Part shown: positions 7,008-14,880 of the stretch, in pieces
How positions within the stretch are numbered: the first letter of the stretch is position 1
How the letters are laid out: every line of letters begins with the position of its first letter
Assembly: GCF_006346395.1 (NCBI RefSeq)
Contig: NZ_VDMS01000003.1
Location: 62,001 to 126,000 of the forward strand
Direction of reading: 5' to 3'
Length of the DNA stretch: 64,000 nt
From: Nocardioides plantarum
GTDB taxonomy: Bacteria; Actinomycetota; Actinomycetes; Propionibacteriales; Nocardioidaceae
Made by a program: the position numbers and the translations under genes
Notes under the pieces: generated by a model
Told to the model about the DNA's origin: nothing
Databases searched by the model: none
The model's input: only the letters and a program-made list of their open reading frames with translations

Positions 7008-8426
7008 ATGACCCCCTGGATCCTGCTGGCGGTCGCGCTGGCCCTGATCGTCCTGTGCGGCGTCTTCGTGGCCGCCGAGTTCGCGCTCGTCACGGTCGAC
7101 CGGGGCCAGGTCGAGCGCGCTGCGGCCGACGGCGACGTCGCCGCCGGCGGTGTGCAGACGGCCCTGCGCTCGCTGTCGACCCAGCTCTCCGGCGCCCAGG
7201 TCGGCATCACGGTGACCAACCTCGGCATCGGCTACCTGGCCGAGCCGGCGATCTCCGAGCTGGTCCGCGGACCGCTCGAGGCGCTCGGGATGCCCGACGG
7301 GGGAGTCGCCCCCACCTCCCTGGTCTTCGGCTTCACGGTCAGCACCGTGCTCACCATGCTGTTCGGCGAGCTGGTGCCCAAGAACCTCGCGATCGCCCTG
7401 CCGATGGCCACCGCCCGCGCCACCCAGCTCCCGATGCGCTTCTTCACCGCCTTCATGCGTGGCCCGATCAAGGTGCTCAACGGCTCGGCCAACGCGATCG
7501 TGCGGCGGCTGGGCATCGAGCCGCAGGAGGAGCTGCGCTCGGCCCGCAGCTCCAACGAGCTCGCCTCGCTGATCCAGCGCTCGGCCGACGAGGGCACCCT
7601 CGACGCCGACACCGCCGAGCTCATGGAGCGCTCGGTCGAGTTCGGCACCCGCACCGCCGGCGAGATCATGACGCCGCGGGTGCGCACCCGCAGCCTCGAG
7701 GTCAACGACCGGGCCAGCGCCGTCATCGACCTGACCAGGCACACGGGCCACTCGCGCTTCCCGGTCCTCGACGACGACGACACGGTCGTCGGCACCGTCC
7801 ACGTCAAGAACGCCGTGGCACTGCCGATGCACGAGCGCGCGACCACCAAGGTCAAGCACCTGATGGCCAAGCCGATCGTGGTCCCCGACTCCCTGCGCCT
7901 GGACCCCCTGCTGGCCCTGCTCCGCGCCGACGGGTTCCAGATGGCCGTGGTCCTCGACGAGTACGGCGGCCACGCCGGCATCGTGACCCTCGAGGACGTC
8001 ATCGAGGAGATCGTCGGCGACATCGCCGACGAGCACGACCGCCTCGGCGCCCGCGCCCGCCAGCGTCGCGACGGCAGCTGGTCGCTGTCCGGGCTGCTGC
8101 GACCCGACGAGGTCGAGGACGTCACCGGGGTCGAGCTGCCCGAGAGCGAGGACTACGACACCGTCGCCGGCCTCGTGCTCCAGGTGCTCGGCAAGATCCC
8201 CGTCGTCGGCGACATCGCCGAGGTCGAGGTGCCCGACCGGTCCGACCCTGACGCCCCGCGCCGCCGCCTCGCCGTGCTCACCGTCGAGCACATGGACGGG
8301 CTGCGCATCGACCGGCTCTCGCTGCTGCTCCACGGGCCCGACCCCGAGCCGGACCCCGAGGCCGGCCCCGAGGCTGGCACCGAGCTCGACTCGGCTCCGG
8401 CGACGCCCGAGGGGAGCGAGTCGTGA
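7008..8426 (+). CDS. CNNM/CorC-family transporter-like protein (DUF21, CBS pair, CorC domain), first of two
   Basis: A 472-residue hemolysin-C/CNNM family membrane protein, a group tied to Mg2+/Co2+ efflux or regulation. The N-terminal DUF21 domain holds about four membrane segments (first WILLAVALALIVLCGVFVA; another around LTMLFGELVPKNLAI). A CBS pair follows, beginning at EIMTPRVRTRSLEV and including GIVTLEDVIEEIVGDI, which also marks the join to the C-terminal CorC_HlyC domain. The tail is a Pro/Glu-rich stretch without clear structure. GTGA overlap with the next gene indicates translational coupling. Confidence 0.9.
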   Translation: MTPWILLAVALALIVLCGVFVAAEFALVTVDRGQVERAAADGDVAAGGVQTALRSLSTQLSGAQVGITVTNLGIGYLAEPAISELVRGPLEALGMPDGGVAPTSLVFGFTVSTVLTMLFGELVPKNLAIALPMATARATQLPMRFFTAFMRGPIKVLNGSANAIVRRLGIEPQEELRSARSSNELASLIQRSADEGTLDADTAELMERSVEFGTRTAGEIMTPRVRTRSLEVNDRASAVIDLTRHTGHSRFPVLDDDDTVVGTVHVKNAVALPMHERATTKVKHLMAKPIVVPDSLRLDPLLALLRADGFQMAVVLDEYGGHAGIVTLEDVIEEIVGDIADEHDRLGARARQRRDGSWSLSGLLRPDEVEDVTGVELPESEDYDTVAGLVLQVLGKIPVVGDIAEVEVPDRSDPDAPRRRLAVLTVEHMDGLRIDRLSLLLHGPDPEPDPEAGPEAGTELDSAPATPEGSES

Positions 8427-9487
8427 GCGACACCGCCGCGCTCGTCGTCGCGGTCTTCCTCCTGGCGTTCAACGCGTTCTTCGTCGGCGCGGAGTTCGCG
8501 CTGATCTCCGCGCGCCGCAGCCAGATCGAGCCGCGCGCCCAGGCCGGGTCCCGCATGGCGCGCACGACGCTGCACGCCATGGAGAACGTCTCGGTGATGA
8601 TGGCGGCCGCCCAGCTCGGCATCACCATCTGCTCCGTCGGCCTCGGCGCCGTCGGTGAGCCTGCCCTCGCCCACCTGATCGAGCCGCTCTTCGAGGACCT
8701 CGGCGTCCCGGAGGGCTTCGTCCACCCGGTGGCGTTCGTCCTGGCCCTCACCGTCGTGGTGTTCCTGCACGTCGTGCTCGGCGAGATGGTCCCCAAGAAC
8801 ATCGCCCTCGCCGGGCCCGAGCGGGCCGCGCTGGTGCTCGGACCGCTGCTGGTCGCCGTGGCGGCCCCCCTGCGTCCGATCATCAGCGCCCTCAACGCCA
8901 TCGCCAACGCCACCCTGCGCCTGATCCGGGTCGAGCCGCGCGACGAGGTCAGCTCGACCTACACCCGCGCCGAGGTCGCCGCCCTGGTGGAGGAGTCGCG
9001 CGGGGAGGGCCTGATCGAGGCCGACGAGTACGACCGGCTCGCGGGCGCGCTCGGCTTCACCGAGAAGTCCGTCGAGCTGGTCTGCCTGCCCTCCGGCGGC
9101 CTGATCACGGTGCAGCGCGGCTCGACCCCGGCCGACGTCGAGGCGCTGTGCGCGAGCACCGGCTTCAGCCGCTTCCCGGTCTCGGCTGAGGACGGCGAGC
9201 TCCTGGGCTACCTGCACATCAAGGACGTCCTCGAGCCCGACGCCGAGCGCCGCGCCCGGCCCATCGACGACAAGTGGGTCCGGCCGTTCGCCACGGTGAC
9301 CCACACCTCGCCGCTGCACGAGGCGCTCGAGGTCCTGCAGCGCCGCGGCTCCCACATGGCCCGCGTCGTCGACGCCACCGGCGCCACGCTCGGCGTCGCG
9401 ACCCTCGAGGACGTCATCGAGGAGCTCGTCGGCGAGATCCGCGACGCAGCCCACCTCGAGGACTCGCCCTCCGGAGTCACCGGCTGA
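8423..9487 (+). CDS. CNNM/CorC-family transporter-like protein, second of two (no CorC domain)
   Basis: A 354-residue paralogue of the preceding gene: DUF21 membrane domain (AALVVAVFLLAFNAFFVGAE at the N-terminus, HVVLGEMVPKNIALAGPERA centrally) and a CBS pair ending in LGVATLEDVIEELVGEI. The protein stops soon after the CBS pair, so the C-terminal CorC_HlyC domain present in its neighbour is missing. Such unequal pairs occur side by side in many actinobacteria and may form hetero-oligomers. The GTG start overlaps the previous stop. Its final codons lie inside a 12-nt tandem repeat that continues past the stop. Confidence 0.9.
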   Translation: MSDTAALVVAVFLLAFNAFFVGAEFALISARRSQIEPRAQAGSRMARTTLHAMENVSVMMAAAQLGITICSVGLGAVGEPALAHLIEPLFEDLGVPEGFVHPVAFVLALTVVVFLHVVLGEMVPKNIALAGPERAALVLGPLLVAVAAPLRPIISALNAIANATLRLIRVEPRDEVSSTYTRAEVAALVEESRGEGLIEADEYDRLAGALGFTEKSVELVCLPSGGLITVQRGSTPADVEALCASTGFSRFPVSAEDGELLGYLHIKDVLEPDAERRARPIDDKWVRPFATVTHTSPLHEALEVLQRRGSHMARVVDATGATLGVATLEDVIEELVGEIRDAAHLEDSPSGVTG

Positions 9488-9547
9488 GTCACCGGCTGGG
9501 TCACCGGCTGGGTCCCCGGCTGAGTCCCCGGGTGGGCCACCGGCTCG
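9476..9547 (+). repeat. 12-nt tandem repeat across a stop codon, about six copies
   Basis: GTCACCGGCTGA-type units run head to tail with small changes (GTCACCGGCTGG, GTCCCCGGCTGA, GTCCCCGGGTGG, GCCACCGGCTCG). The first copy supplies the last codons (VTG) and the TGA stop of the second CNNM gene. Because 12 is divisible by three, single-base changes at the TGA/TGG position would lengthen the protein by four-residue steps. Confidence 0.8.
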
Positions 9548-9590
9548 GCGGTGCCGGGCCCACCCCGCTCACCGCCTAGGCTGCGTCCTT

Positions 9591-10256
9591 GTGAGCGAGA
9601 CTGCGGACGGGACCCGGGGTGCCCCCGGTGCTCGGGGCCCGCAGCCCCTCGTCTGGACCGTGCCCAACGCCCTGAGCGCGCTGCGCCTGCTCGGCGTCCC
9701 GCTCTTCCTCTGGCTGATCCTCGGGCCCGAGGAGGACGTCTGGGCGCTCGCGGTGCTGATGGTCTCGGGCGTCACCGACTTCCTCGACGGCTGGCTGGCC
9801 CGCAAGCTCGACCAGCAGTCGGTGGTCGGGCAGATCCTCGACCCCGTCGCCGACCGGCTCTACATCCTGGCCGTGGTGGTCGGCCTGGCGATGCGCGACA
9901 TCATCCCGTGGTGGATGGCCATCTCGCTGCCGCTGCGCGACCTGCTGATGTGGGGACTGGTGCCGCTGCTGCGCACCCGTGGCTTCAGCGCGCTGCCGGT
10001 GCACTTCCTCGGCAAGGCCGCCACGTTCAACCTGCTCTACGCGTTCCCGCTGCTGCTCCTCGGCGATGGCGACGGCACCGTGGCGACCCTGGCCGAGGTC
10101 TTCGGCTGGGCGTTCGCGATCTGGGGCATCGGGCTCTACTGGTGGGCCGGGTTGCTCTACGCCTGGCAGGTGCGCCGCCTGCTGGCCACGACCGAGCGAC
10201 GACCCGCCCGAGACCGGGGCCGCGCCCGTACCCGCAACGCGGCCCGCGACGGCTGA
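9591..10256 (+). CDS. CDP-alcohol phosphatidyltransferase (PgsA-like)
   Basis: A 221-residue integral membrane enzyme that would transfer a phosphatidyl group from CDP-diacylglycerol to an alcohol. The signature D-x2-DG-x2-AR-x8-G-x3-D-x3-D is complete in DFLDGWLARKLDQQ and the following residues (VVGQILDPVADRL). About five to six hydrophobic helices follow. The alcohol acceptor (glycerol-3-phosphate, inositol phosphate or another) cannot be fixed from sequence. In M. tuberculosis the syntenic gene is pgsA2 (Rv1822, from memory). The GTG start is 8 nt after TAGGCT, consistent with leaderless expression. The next gene begins 1 nt after the stop, opening the DUF881-sbp-DUF881 operon. Confidence 0.85.
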   Translation: MSETADGTRGAPGARGPQPLVWTVPNALSALRLLGVPLFLWLILGPEEDVWALAVLMVSGVTDFLDGWLARKLDQQSVVGQILDPVADRLYILAVVVGLAMRDIIPWWMAISLPLRDLLMWGLVPLLRTRGFSALPVHFLGKAATFNLLYAFPLLLLGDGDGTVATLAEVFGWAFAIWGIGLYWWAGLLYAWQVRRLLATTERRPARDRGRARTRNAARDG

Positions 10257-10257
10257 C

Positions 10258-11178
10258 ATGGACCAGCACGAGCACCGCGCCGGACGCGACCGGCGTACGC
10301 CGACCCCGACCGTGACCGCGGCCGCACCCGTGCCCGACCGGGTGCGGATGCCCCTGCTGACCCTCATCACCCAGCAGTCGCTCGACGAGGACTACCAGCA
10401 CGCCGCCGACCGCCGGACCGCCGGCGCACCGCTCCCACCGCGGGGGCGCCAGCTCCGGGTGGCGACGGTCGTCGTGATGGTCTTCGGGGTCCTCGCGGCC
10501 ACGGCGTTCGTGCAGACCAACCGCAACGCCGACGTCGACTCGGCCAGCCGGGCCACCCTCATCGACCGGATCGAGTCGGCCAGCGACCAGCGTGCGTTGC
10601 TGGAGAAGCGGGTCGCGGCCTACCGCACCCGGGTCGCCCAGCTCGAGCGCGGCGTACGCCGGCTCACCGACCAGCAGCAGGCCCTGGCGCTCACCGAGCG
10701 GCGCCTGCAGGTCGGCACCGGCTTCATCGCGGTCCGCGGCGAGGGGGTGCGGGTGACCGTCACCCAGGCGCCCGACGCCGACGACGCCCAGGAGGTCAAG
10801 GACCTCGACCTGCGGCTGCTGGTCAACGGCCTGTTCGAGGCCGGCGCAGAGGCAGTGGCCGTCAACGGCCAGCGGATGTCGTCGACCACCGCGATCCGCA
10901 CCAGCGGGGTCGCGATCGCCGTCAACTTCGTCGGTGTGGCCCCGCCGTACGTCGTGGAGGCCATCGGCGACACCCGCACCCTGGCCGCCCGCTTCGCCGA
11001 CAGCACCACCGGCCAGGTGTTCGCCTCCAACGCCGCCTCCTACGGGTTCACCTACGACGTGGACAATGTCGACGACCTGCGCCTGCCGGCGGCGCCCGCG
11101 TCGCGGCAGGTGCTCCGCTCGGCGCGCGAGAAGACCGCCGACGACCAGACCTACCAGAGGGGAGGGACCACGCAGTGA
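10258..11178 (+). CDS. DUF881 membrane-anchored coiled-coil protein, first copy
   Basis: A 306-residue protein: about 60 variable N-terminal residues, one membrane segment (VATVVVMVFGVLAATAFV), a coiled coil (heptads around RALLEKRVAAYRTRVAQLERG), then the DUF881 domain with GEGVRVTVTQAPD, LLVNGLFEAGAEAVAVNGQ and PPYVVEAIGD. The predicted topology puts the DUF881 domain outside the membrane. DUF881 proteins resemble the B. subtilis YlxW/YlxX type and lie near division or envelope genes. The ATG at 10258 follows the previous stop by 1 nt and removes a long out-of-context N-terminal extension. Its GTGA overlap with sbp and the second DUF881 gene suggest one complex. Confidence 0.85.
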   Translation: MDQHEHRAGRDRRTPTPTVTAAAPVPDRVRMPLLTLITQQSLDEDYQHAADRRTAGAPLPPRGRQLRVATVVVMVFGVLAATAFVQTNRNADVDSASRATLIDRIESASDQRALLEKRVAAYRTRVAQLERGVRRLTDQQQALALTERRLQVGTGFIAVRGEGVRVTVTQAPDADDAQEVKDLDLRLLVNGLFEAGAEAVAVNGQRMSSTTAIRTSGVAIAVNFVGVAPPYVVEAIGDTRTLAARFADSTTGQVFASNAASYGFTYDVDNVDDLRLPAAPASRQVLRSAREKTADDQTYQRGGTTQ

Positions 11179-11507
11179 TCGCCGCACTCGGCCTGCTCGT
11201 CGGGGTCGCGCTCGGGCTGTTCTTCCGGCCCGACGTGCCGCTCGGCTTCGAGCCCTACCTCCCGATCGCCGTCGTCGCCGCCCTCGACGCGGTCTTCGGT
11301 GGCCTGCGCGCCTACCTCGACGGCATATTCGACGACAAGGTCTTCGTCGTCTCGTTCCTCAGCAACGTGGTGATCGCGGCCGGCATCGTCTACCTCGGCG
11401 ACCGCCTCGGCGTCGGCGGCCAGCTGTCGACCGGCGTCATCGTCGTCCTCGGCATCCGGATCTTCTCCAACGTCGCCGCGATCCGACGGCACCTGTTCCA
11501 TGCCTGA
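11175..11507 (+). CDS. sbp: Small basic family membrane protein (Sbp, DUF1290)
   Basis: A 110-residue protein with three membrane segments and the family-typical GLFFRPDVPLGFEPYLPIAV, AALDAVFGGLRAYLDG and GIRIFSNVAAIRRHLF. It is nearly the standard length of the family. Sbp lies next to ftsZ-region or DUF881 genes in Gram-positive bacteria and is thought to act in the cell envelope or division; its biochemical role is unsettled. It is embedded between two DUF881 genes by 4-nt and 8-nt overlaps, so the three products are likely made together. Confidence 0.9.
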   Translation: MIAALGLLVGVALGLFFRPDVPLGFEPYLPIAVVAALDAVFGGLRAYLDGIFDDKVFVVSFLSNVVIAAGIVYLGDRLGVGGQLSTGVIVVLGIRIFSNVAAIRRHLFHA

Positions 11508-12279
11508 CCAGGTGCCCGACGGCGAGGTTGCCGGCGGCGAGGTCGGCGCGGACGTCCACGAGCCGGGCTCGGGGCGCTCGCGCCTGGCCCGGGCGATGAC
11601 CCGCCCCTCGCGCAGCCAGACGATCGTCGCCGTCCTGCTTGCGCTCGTCGGGTTCGCCGCGGTCACGCAGATCCGCACCACCGAGGAGGACTCGACCTAC
11701 TCCGGGCTGCGTCAGCAGGACCTCATCGACGCCCTCAACGGCCTGGCCGGCACGACCCAGCGCACCCAGGCCGAGATCGACCGGCTGCGCAGCGAGCGCG
11801 AGGACCTGCTCTCGGAGTCGACGCGCCGCGAGGCCGCCCTCGAGCGCACCCAGCGCGAGGTCGACAGCCTCAACGTGCTGGCCGGGCTGGTGCCCGTCAC
11901 CGGGCCCGGCGTGCGCGTCACCATCACCGAGGAGACCGGGGTGGTCAAGGTGTCGACCTTCCTCGACGTCATCCAGGAGCTGCGCTCGGTCGGCGCCGAG
12001 GCGATCCAGGTCAACGGCAAGGTACGGCTGATCGCGTCGACGTCCTTCGAGCAGGGCACCGGCGGCCTGCTCATCGACGGGCGGCTGGTCGAGTCGCCGT
12101 ACGTCGTCGACGCCATCGGCGACGCCAGCACCCTGGCCGGGGCGTTGGTCTTCTCGCTCGGCCCGGCCCGCCAGGTGCGGCTCGACGGCGGCACCCTGAG
12201 CGTCGACGAGCTCACCTCCCTCGACATCGACACCACCCGCCGTGCGGCCGACCCCGACGAGGCCGAGCCCGACCCGTGA
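11500..12279 (+). CDS. DUF881 membrane-anchored coiled-coil protein, second copy
   Basis: A 259-residue paralogue of the gene at 10258. One membrane segment (TIVAVLLALVGFAAVTQI) follows a 40-residue cytoplasmic N-terminus; a long coiled coil covers about residues 65-120; the DUF881 domain includes GPGVRVTITEETG, LRSVGAEAIQVNGKVRL and SPYVVDAIGD. The ATG overlaps the sbp stop by 8 nt. The acidic C-terminal tail (DPDEAEPDP) differs from the first copy. M. tuberculosis Rv1823 and Rv1825 are arranged the same way around Rv1824 (from memory). Confidence 0.85.
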   Translation: MPDQVPDGEVAGGEVGADVHEPGSGRSRLARAMTRPSRSQTIVAVLLALVGFAAVTQIRTTEEDSTYSGLRQQDLIDALNGLAGTTQRTQAEIDRLRSEREDLLSESTRREAALERTQREVDSLNVLAGLVPVTGPGVRVTITEETGVVKVSTFLDVIQELRSVGAEAIQVNGKVRLIASTSFEQGTGGLLIDGRLVESPYVVDAIGDASTLAGALVFSLGPARQVRLDGGTLSVDELTSLDIDTTRRAADPDEAEPDP

Positions 12280-12320
12280 GGTCGACACCCCGGACCCGAT
12301 AGCCTGCTCGCCGCACGACA

Positions 12321-12350
12321 TCGCACCCGCACGCACCCGCACGCACCCGC
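12321..12350 (+). repeat. Short tandem repeat in the gcvH leader
   Basis: Three near-identical 10-nt units (ACGCACCCGC, the first one with TC in place of AC) lie 22-51 nt upstream of gcvH. No function is evident; slippage could change the leader length. Confidence 0.7.
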
Positions 12351-12372
12351 ACAGCACCGACGGAGGAGACCC

Positions 12373-12759
12373 GTGTACCCCGAGGACCTGAAGTACACCG
12401 TCGAGCACGAGTGGGTGCGCAGCCCCGGCGAGCACGAGGGGGCCGTGCGCATCGGCATCACCGACTACGCCCAGGACGCGCTCGGCGACATCGTCTACGT
12501 GTCGCTGCCCGAGATCGGCGACACCGTCGAGGCCGGCAGCACCTGCGGCGAGCTCGAGTCGACCAAGTCCGTCAGCGACGTCTACGCCCCGCTCACCGGC
12601 GAGGTCGTGGCCCGCAACGAGGCGCTCGACGCCACCCCCGAGCTGGTCAACAACGACCCCTACGGCGGCGGCTGGCTCTTCGAGATCGTGCCGGTCACAC
12701 CGGCCGACGTCGACGCCCTGCTCGCCCCCGACGCCTACGTCGCGACGCTCGACGGCTGA
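12373..12759 (+). CDS. gcvH: Glycine cleavage system H protein
   Basis: A 128-residue lipoyl-carrier protein that shuttles the aminomethyl intermediate from GcvP to GcvT. The lipoylation site is Lys65 in CGELESTKSVSDVYAP. YTVEHEWVR at the N-terminus and VNNDPYGGGWLFEI are family-typical, and the length is normal. The GTG start has GGAGGAG 5 nt upstream. The partner gcvP is 3.2 kb downstream under its own riboswitch; gcvT and lpd are not in the window. GcvH may be the last gene of the pgsA-like/DUF881 run or have its own promoter in the 93-nt gap. Confidence 0.95.
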   Translation: MYPEDLKYTVEHEWVRSPGEHEGAVRIGITDYAQDALGDIVYVSLPEIGDTVEAGSTCGELESTKSVSDVYAPLTGEVVARNEALDATPELVNNDPYGGGWLFEIVPVTPADVDALLAPDAYVATLDG

Positions 12760-12824
12760 GTCGGGTCTCGGCTGCGCCGAAGCCCGATGAGCGCTCGACG
12801 TCAACTGGTAGGTTCGGTGAACCG

Positions 12825-12852
12825 TCAACCTCACCCACGTGGTGAGGGTTGA
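12825..12852. promoter_or_regulatory. Inverted repeat in the garA leader, candidate MerR operator
   Basis: TCAACCTCAC and GTGAGGGTTGA face each other across 7 nt (one extra G in the right arm). It lies just downstream of a TAGGTT element at 12809-12814 and 31 nt before garA. The half-site TCAACCT/AGGTTGA also forms the palindrome at 14881-14897, so one of the two MerR proteins encoded nearby may bind both. Confidence 0.45.
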
Positions 12853-12883
12853 GGACAGGGTCGAACCGGAGGGGAACCACGCA

Positions 12884-13414
12884 ATGCCGTTCTGCACCAA
12901 CTGTGGCAAGCAGAATCCCGACGACGCCCGATTCTGTGCCCAGTGCGGCACCAGGATCCTGACCGTGACGCCGCCGGCCGCGGGCGCTCGGCCCGACCCG
13001 TCCGGTGACTCGACCGCGACCATCCAGATCGGTCTCGGCGCGGAGAAGTCCGAGACGTCCGACCGGGCGCTCAACCCGGTCGACGCCGCCGCCGTCGACG
13101 CGCTGCCCACGGGGCATGCGCTGCTCGTGGTGCAGAAGGGCCCCGGCTCGGGGAGCAGGTTCCTGCTCGACGCCGACGAGGTGCAGGCCGGCCGCCACCC
13201 CGACAGCGAGATCTTCCTCGACGACGTGACCGTCTCGCGCCGCCACGCGGTCTTCGTGCGTGACGGCGACACCTTCACCGTGAGCGACGCCGGCAGCCTC
13301 AACGGCACCTACGTCAACCGCGACCGCATCGAGACCGTCCACCTCAAGGACTCCGACGAGGTGCAGATCGGCAAGTACCGCCTGGTCTTCTTCTCCGGTC
13401 ACGAACCCGTCTAG
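12884..13414 (+). CDS. garA: GarA/OdhI-type FHA-domain regulator with N-terminal zinc ribbon
   Basis: A 176-residue protein. An N-terminal zinc ribbon has two CxxC pairs (CTNCGKQNPDDARFCAQCG). A linker follows with threonines in GDSTATIQIG. The FHA domain (about 80-170) contains the phosphothreonine-binding motifs AGRHPDSEIFLDD, VSRRHA and GSLNGTYVNR. GarA/OdhI proteins inhibit 2-oxoglutarate dehydrogenase and control glutamate metabolism, and are switched off by PknB/PknG phosphorylation of an ETT motif. That motif is not present; the zinc ribbon takes its place. The ATG is preceded by GGAGGGG at 8 nt. Its place after gcvH and before ftsR is conserved. Confidence 0.9.
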   Translation: MPFCTNCGKQNPDDARFCAQCGTRILTVTPPAAGARPDPSGDSTATIQIGLGAEKSETSDRALNPVDAAAVDALPTGHALLVVQKGPGSGSRFLLDADEVQAGRHPDSEIFLDDVTVSRRHAVFVRDGDTFTVSDAGSLNGTYVNRDRIETVHLKDSDEVQIGKYRLVFFSGHEPV

Positions 13415-13424
13415 GACCGCTGCC

Positions 13425-14213
13425 GTGCCCAGTGCGCTCCCGGGTGCCGGCGACGGTGCCGCGGACCGGTCCGACCAGGACCCCGGCCGCGACTCCGGTC
13501 ATGAGTCCGGCCGGATGAACATCGGCCAGGTCCTCGACCTGCTGCGCGCCGACTTCCCGGCGATCTCCATCCCCAAGATCCGCTACTGGGAGGAGGAGGG
13601 GCTGATCAGCCCCGAGCGGACCCCCTCGGGCTACCGCAAGTTCAGCCCCGCCGACGTCGCGCGGCTCCGCTATGCGCTCACGATGCAGCGCGACCACTAC
13701 CTGCCGCTCAAGGTCATCGCCGAGCACCTCGACGCCATCGACCGCGGGCTCGAGCCGCCGCCGATCGAGCCGGTGGTCCCGGTCGTCCCGCAGGTCGCGC
13801 TGGCGGGCGACGGCACCCCCTCGGCCGAGTCGTTCGCCCGACGCGACCAGCTGCGGCTCTCGCGGCGCGAGCTGCTCAAGATCGCCGACATCGACAGCGC
13901 CCTGCTCGACCAGCTCGAGCAGTTCGGCCTCATCGTGCCCCGGCTCGGCACCGGCCACTACGACACCGACGCCCTCGTCATCGCCCAGACCGCCCGTGAG
14001 CTCGCCGACTTCGGTCTCGAACCGCGCCACCTGCGCGCCTTCCGCGCCGCCGCCGACCGCGAGGTCGGGCTCGTCGAGCAGGTCGTCGCGCCGCTGCGCG
14101 GGGGCCGCGACGCGGGTGCCCGAGCCCGCGCCGACACCGCCGTCAACGAGATCGCCGCGCTGTCGGTGCGGCTCCACGCGACCCTGGTCAAGTCCGGGCT
14201 GAAGAGGTCCTGA
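13425..14213 (+). CDS. ftsR: FtsR-type MerR transcriptional regulator
   Basis: A 262-residue MerR-family protein. The winged-helix DNA-binding domain starts around MNIGQVLDLLRADFPAISIP and continues with RYWEEEGLISPERTPSGYRK, the MerR signature. A C-terminal helical domain of about 130 residues follows a Pro-rich linker. From memory, FtsR of Corynebacterium glutamicum activates ftsZ, and the M. tuberculosis orthologue is Rv1828. The start may be GTG 13425 (given) or the in-frame ATG at 13515, which would remove a low-complexity Asp/Gly-rich extension; the ATG may be the better choice. Its start is 10 nt after the garA stop, so they form an operon that ends at a large hairpin. Confidence 0.85.
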   Translation: MPSALPGAGDGAADRSDQDPGRDSGHESGRMNIGQVLDLLRADFPAISIPKIRYWEEEGLISPERTPSGYRKFSPADVARLRYALTMQRDHYLPLKVIAEHLDAIDRGLEPPPIEPVVPVVPQVALAGDGTPSAESFARRDQLRLSRRELLKIADIDSALLDQLEQFGLIVPRLGTGHYDTDALVIAQTARELADFGLEPRHLRAFRAAADREVGLVEQVVAPLRGGRDAGARARADTAVNEIAALSVRLHATLVKSGLKRS

Positions 14214-14261
14214 CCCGACTTTTGTGCCTGCTCGGTGGGCGGGGTGCGGGCCGAACCGGGC

Positions 14262-14333
14262 TTGTTACTGACCGTTGCGACTGCTGGCATGCGCTTCAAC
14301 GGGCAGGCCAGCAGTCCGAACGGTCGGTAACAA
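14262..14333. repeat. 72-nt hairpin between ftsR and the bifunctional nuclease gene
   Basis: Outer arms TTGTTACTGACCGTT (14262-14276) and AACGGTCGGTAACAA (14319-14333) match except for one position that would be a G-U pair in RNA. Inner arms ACTGCTGGC (14280-14288) and GCCAGCAGT (14307-14315) are perfect. Three-nt internal loops separate the helices and the apical loop has 18 nt. No U-run follows. It could end the garA-ftsR transcript, be a structured RNA, or be a small repeat element. Confidence 0.7.
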
Positions 14334-14383
14334 CCCAGGGTGGCCCCGCCGACATGCCGTCCGAGTCCCCGACCGGACGCGAG

Positions 14384-14389
14384 TAGGGT
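14384..14389 (+). promoter_or_regulatory. Probable -10 element, leaderless promoter of the bifunctional nuclease gene
   Basis: TAGGGT ends 6 nt before the ATG at 14396. No Shine-Dalgarno sequence is present between them beyond the promoter-proximal GAGG. Confidence 0.45.
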
Positions 14390-14395
14390 TGAGGC

Positions 14396-14878
14396 ATGCG
14401 CGAGGTGGACGTCATGGGAGTACGGGTCGAGATGCCCTCGAACCAACCGATCGTGCTGCTGCGCGAGGTGTCGGGCGAGCGCTACCTGCCGATCTGGATC
14501 GGCGCGGTCGAGGCGACGGCGATCGCGTTCGCCCAGCAGGGCGTCGTACCCCCGCGGCCACTGACGCACGACCTGTTCAAGGACGTCCTCGAGGCCACGG
14601 GCAACGAGCTCACCGAGGTGCAGATCATCGACGTCAAGGACGGCGTGTTCTTCGCCAACCTGGTCTTCGTGTCCGGCGTCGAGGTCAGCGCCCGGCCGTC
14701 GGACTCGATCGCGCTGGCCCTGCGCACCGGCACCCGCATCGTGTGCGCCGAGGGCGTGCTCGACGAGGCCGGCCTGGCCGTGCCCGCCGAGCAGGAGGAC
14801 GAGGTCGAGAGGTTCCGTGAGTTCCTCGACCACGTGACGCCCGAGGACTTCGAGGCCGGGACCGACTCCGCAGGCTGA
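14396..14878 (+). CDS. Bifunctional nuclease family protein (DUF151)
   Basis: A 160-residue BFN-domain protein. It has the family core LLREVSGERYLPIWIGAVEATAIAF, a TGNELTEVQIIDVKDG strand pair, and RPSDSIALALRTGTRI. BFN proteins have been reported to have RNase and DNase activity; their physiological role in actinobacteria is unclear. The position between ftsR and a second MerR gene is conserved (Rv1829 in M. tuberculosis, from memory). An element 6 nt upstream suggests a leaderless message separate from the garA-ftsR unit. Confidence 0.9.
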   Translation: MREVDVMGVRVEMPSNQPIVLLREVSGERYLPIWIGAVEATAIAFAQQGVVPPRPLTHDLFKDVLEATGNELTEVQIIDVKDGVFFANLVFVSGVEVSARPSDSIALALRTGTRIVCAEGVLDEAGLAVPAEQEDEVERFREFLDHVTPEDFEAGTDSAG

Positions 14879-14880
14879 GC

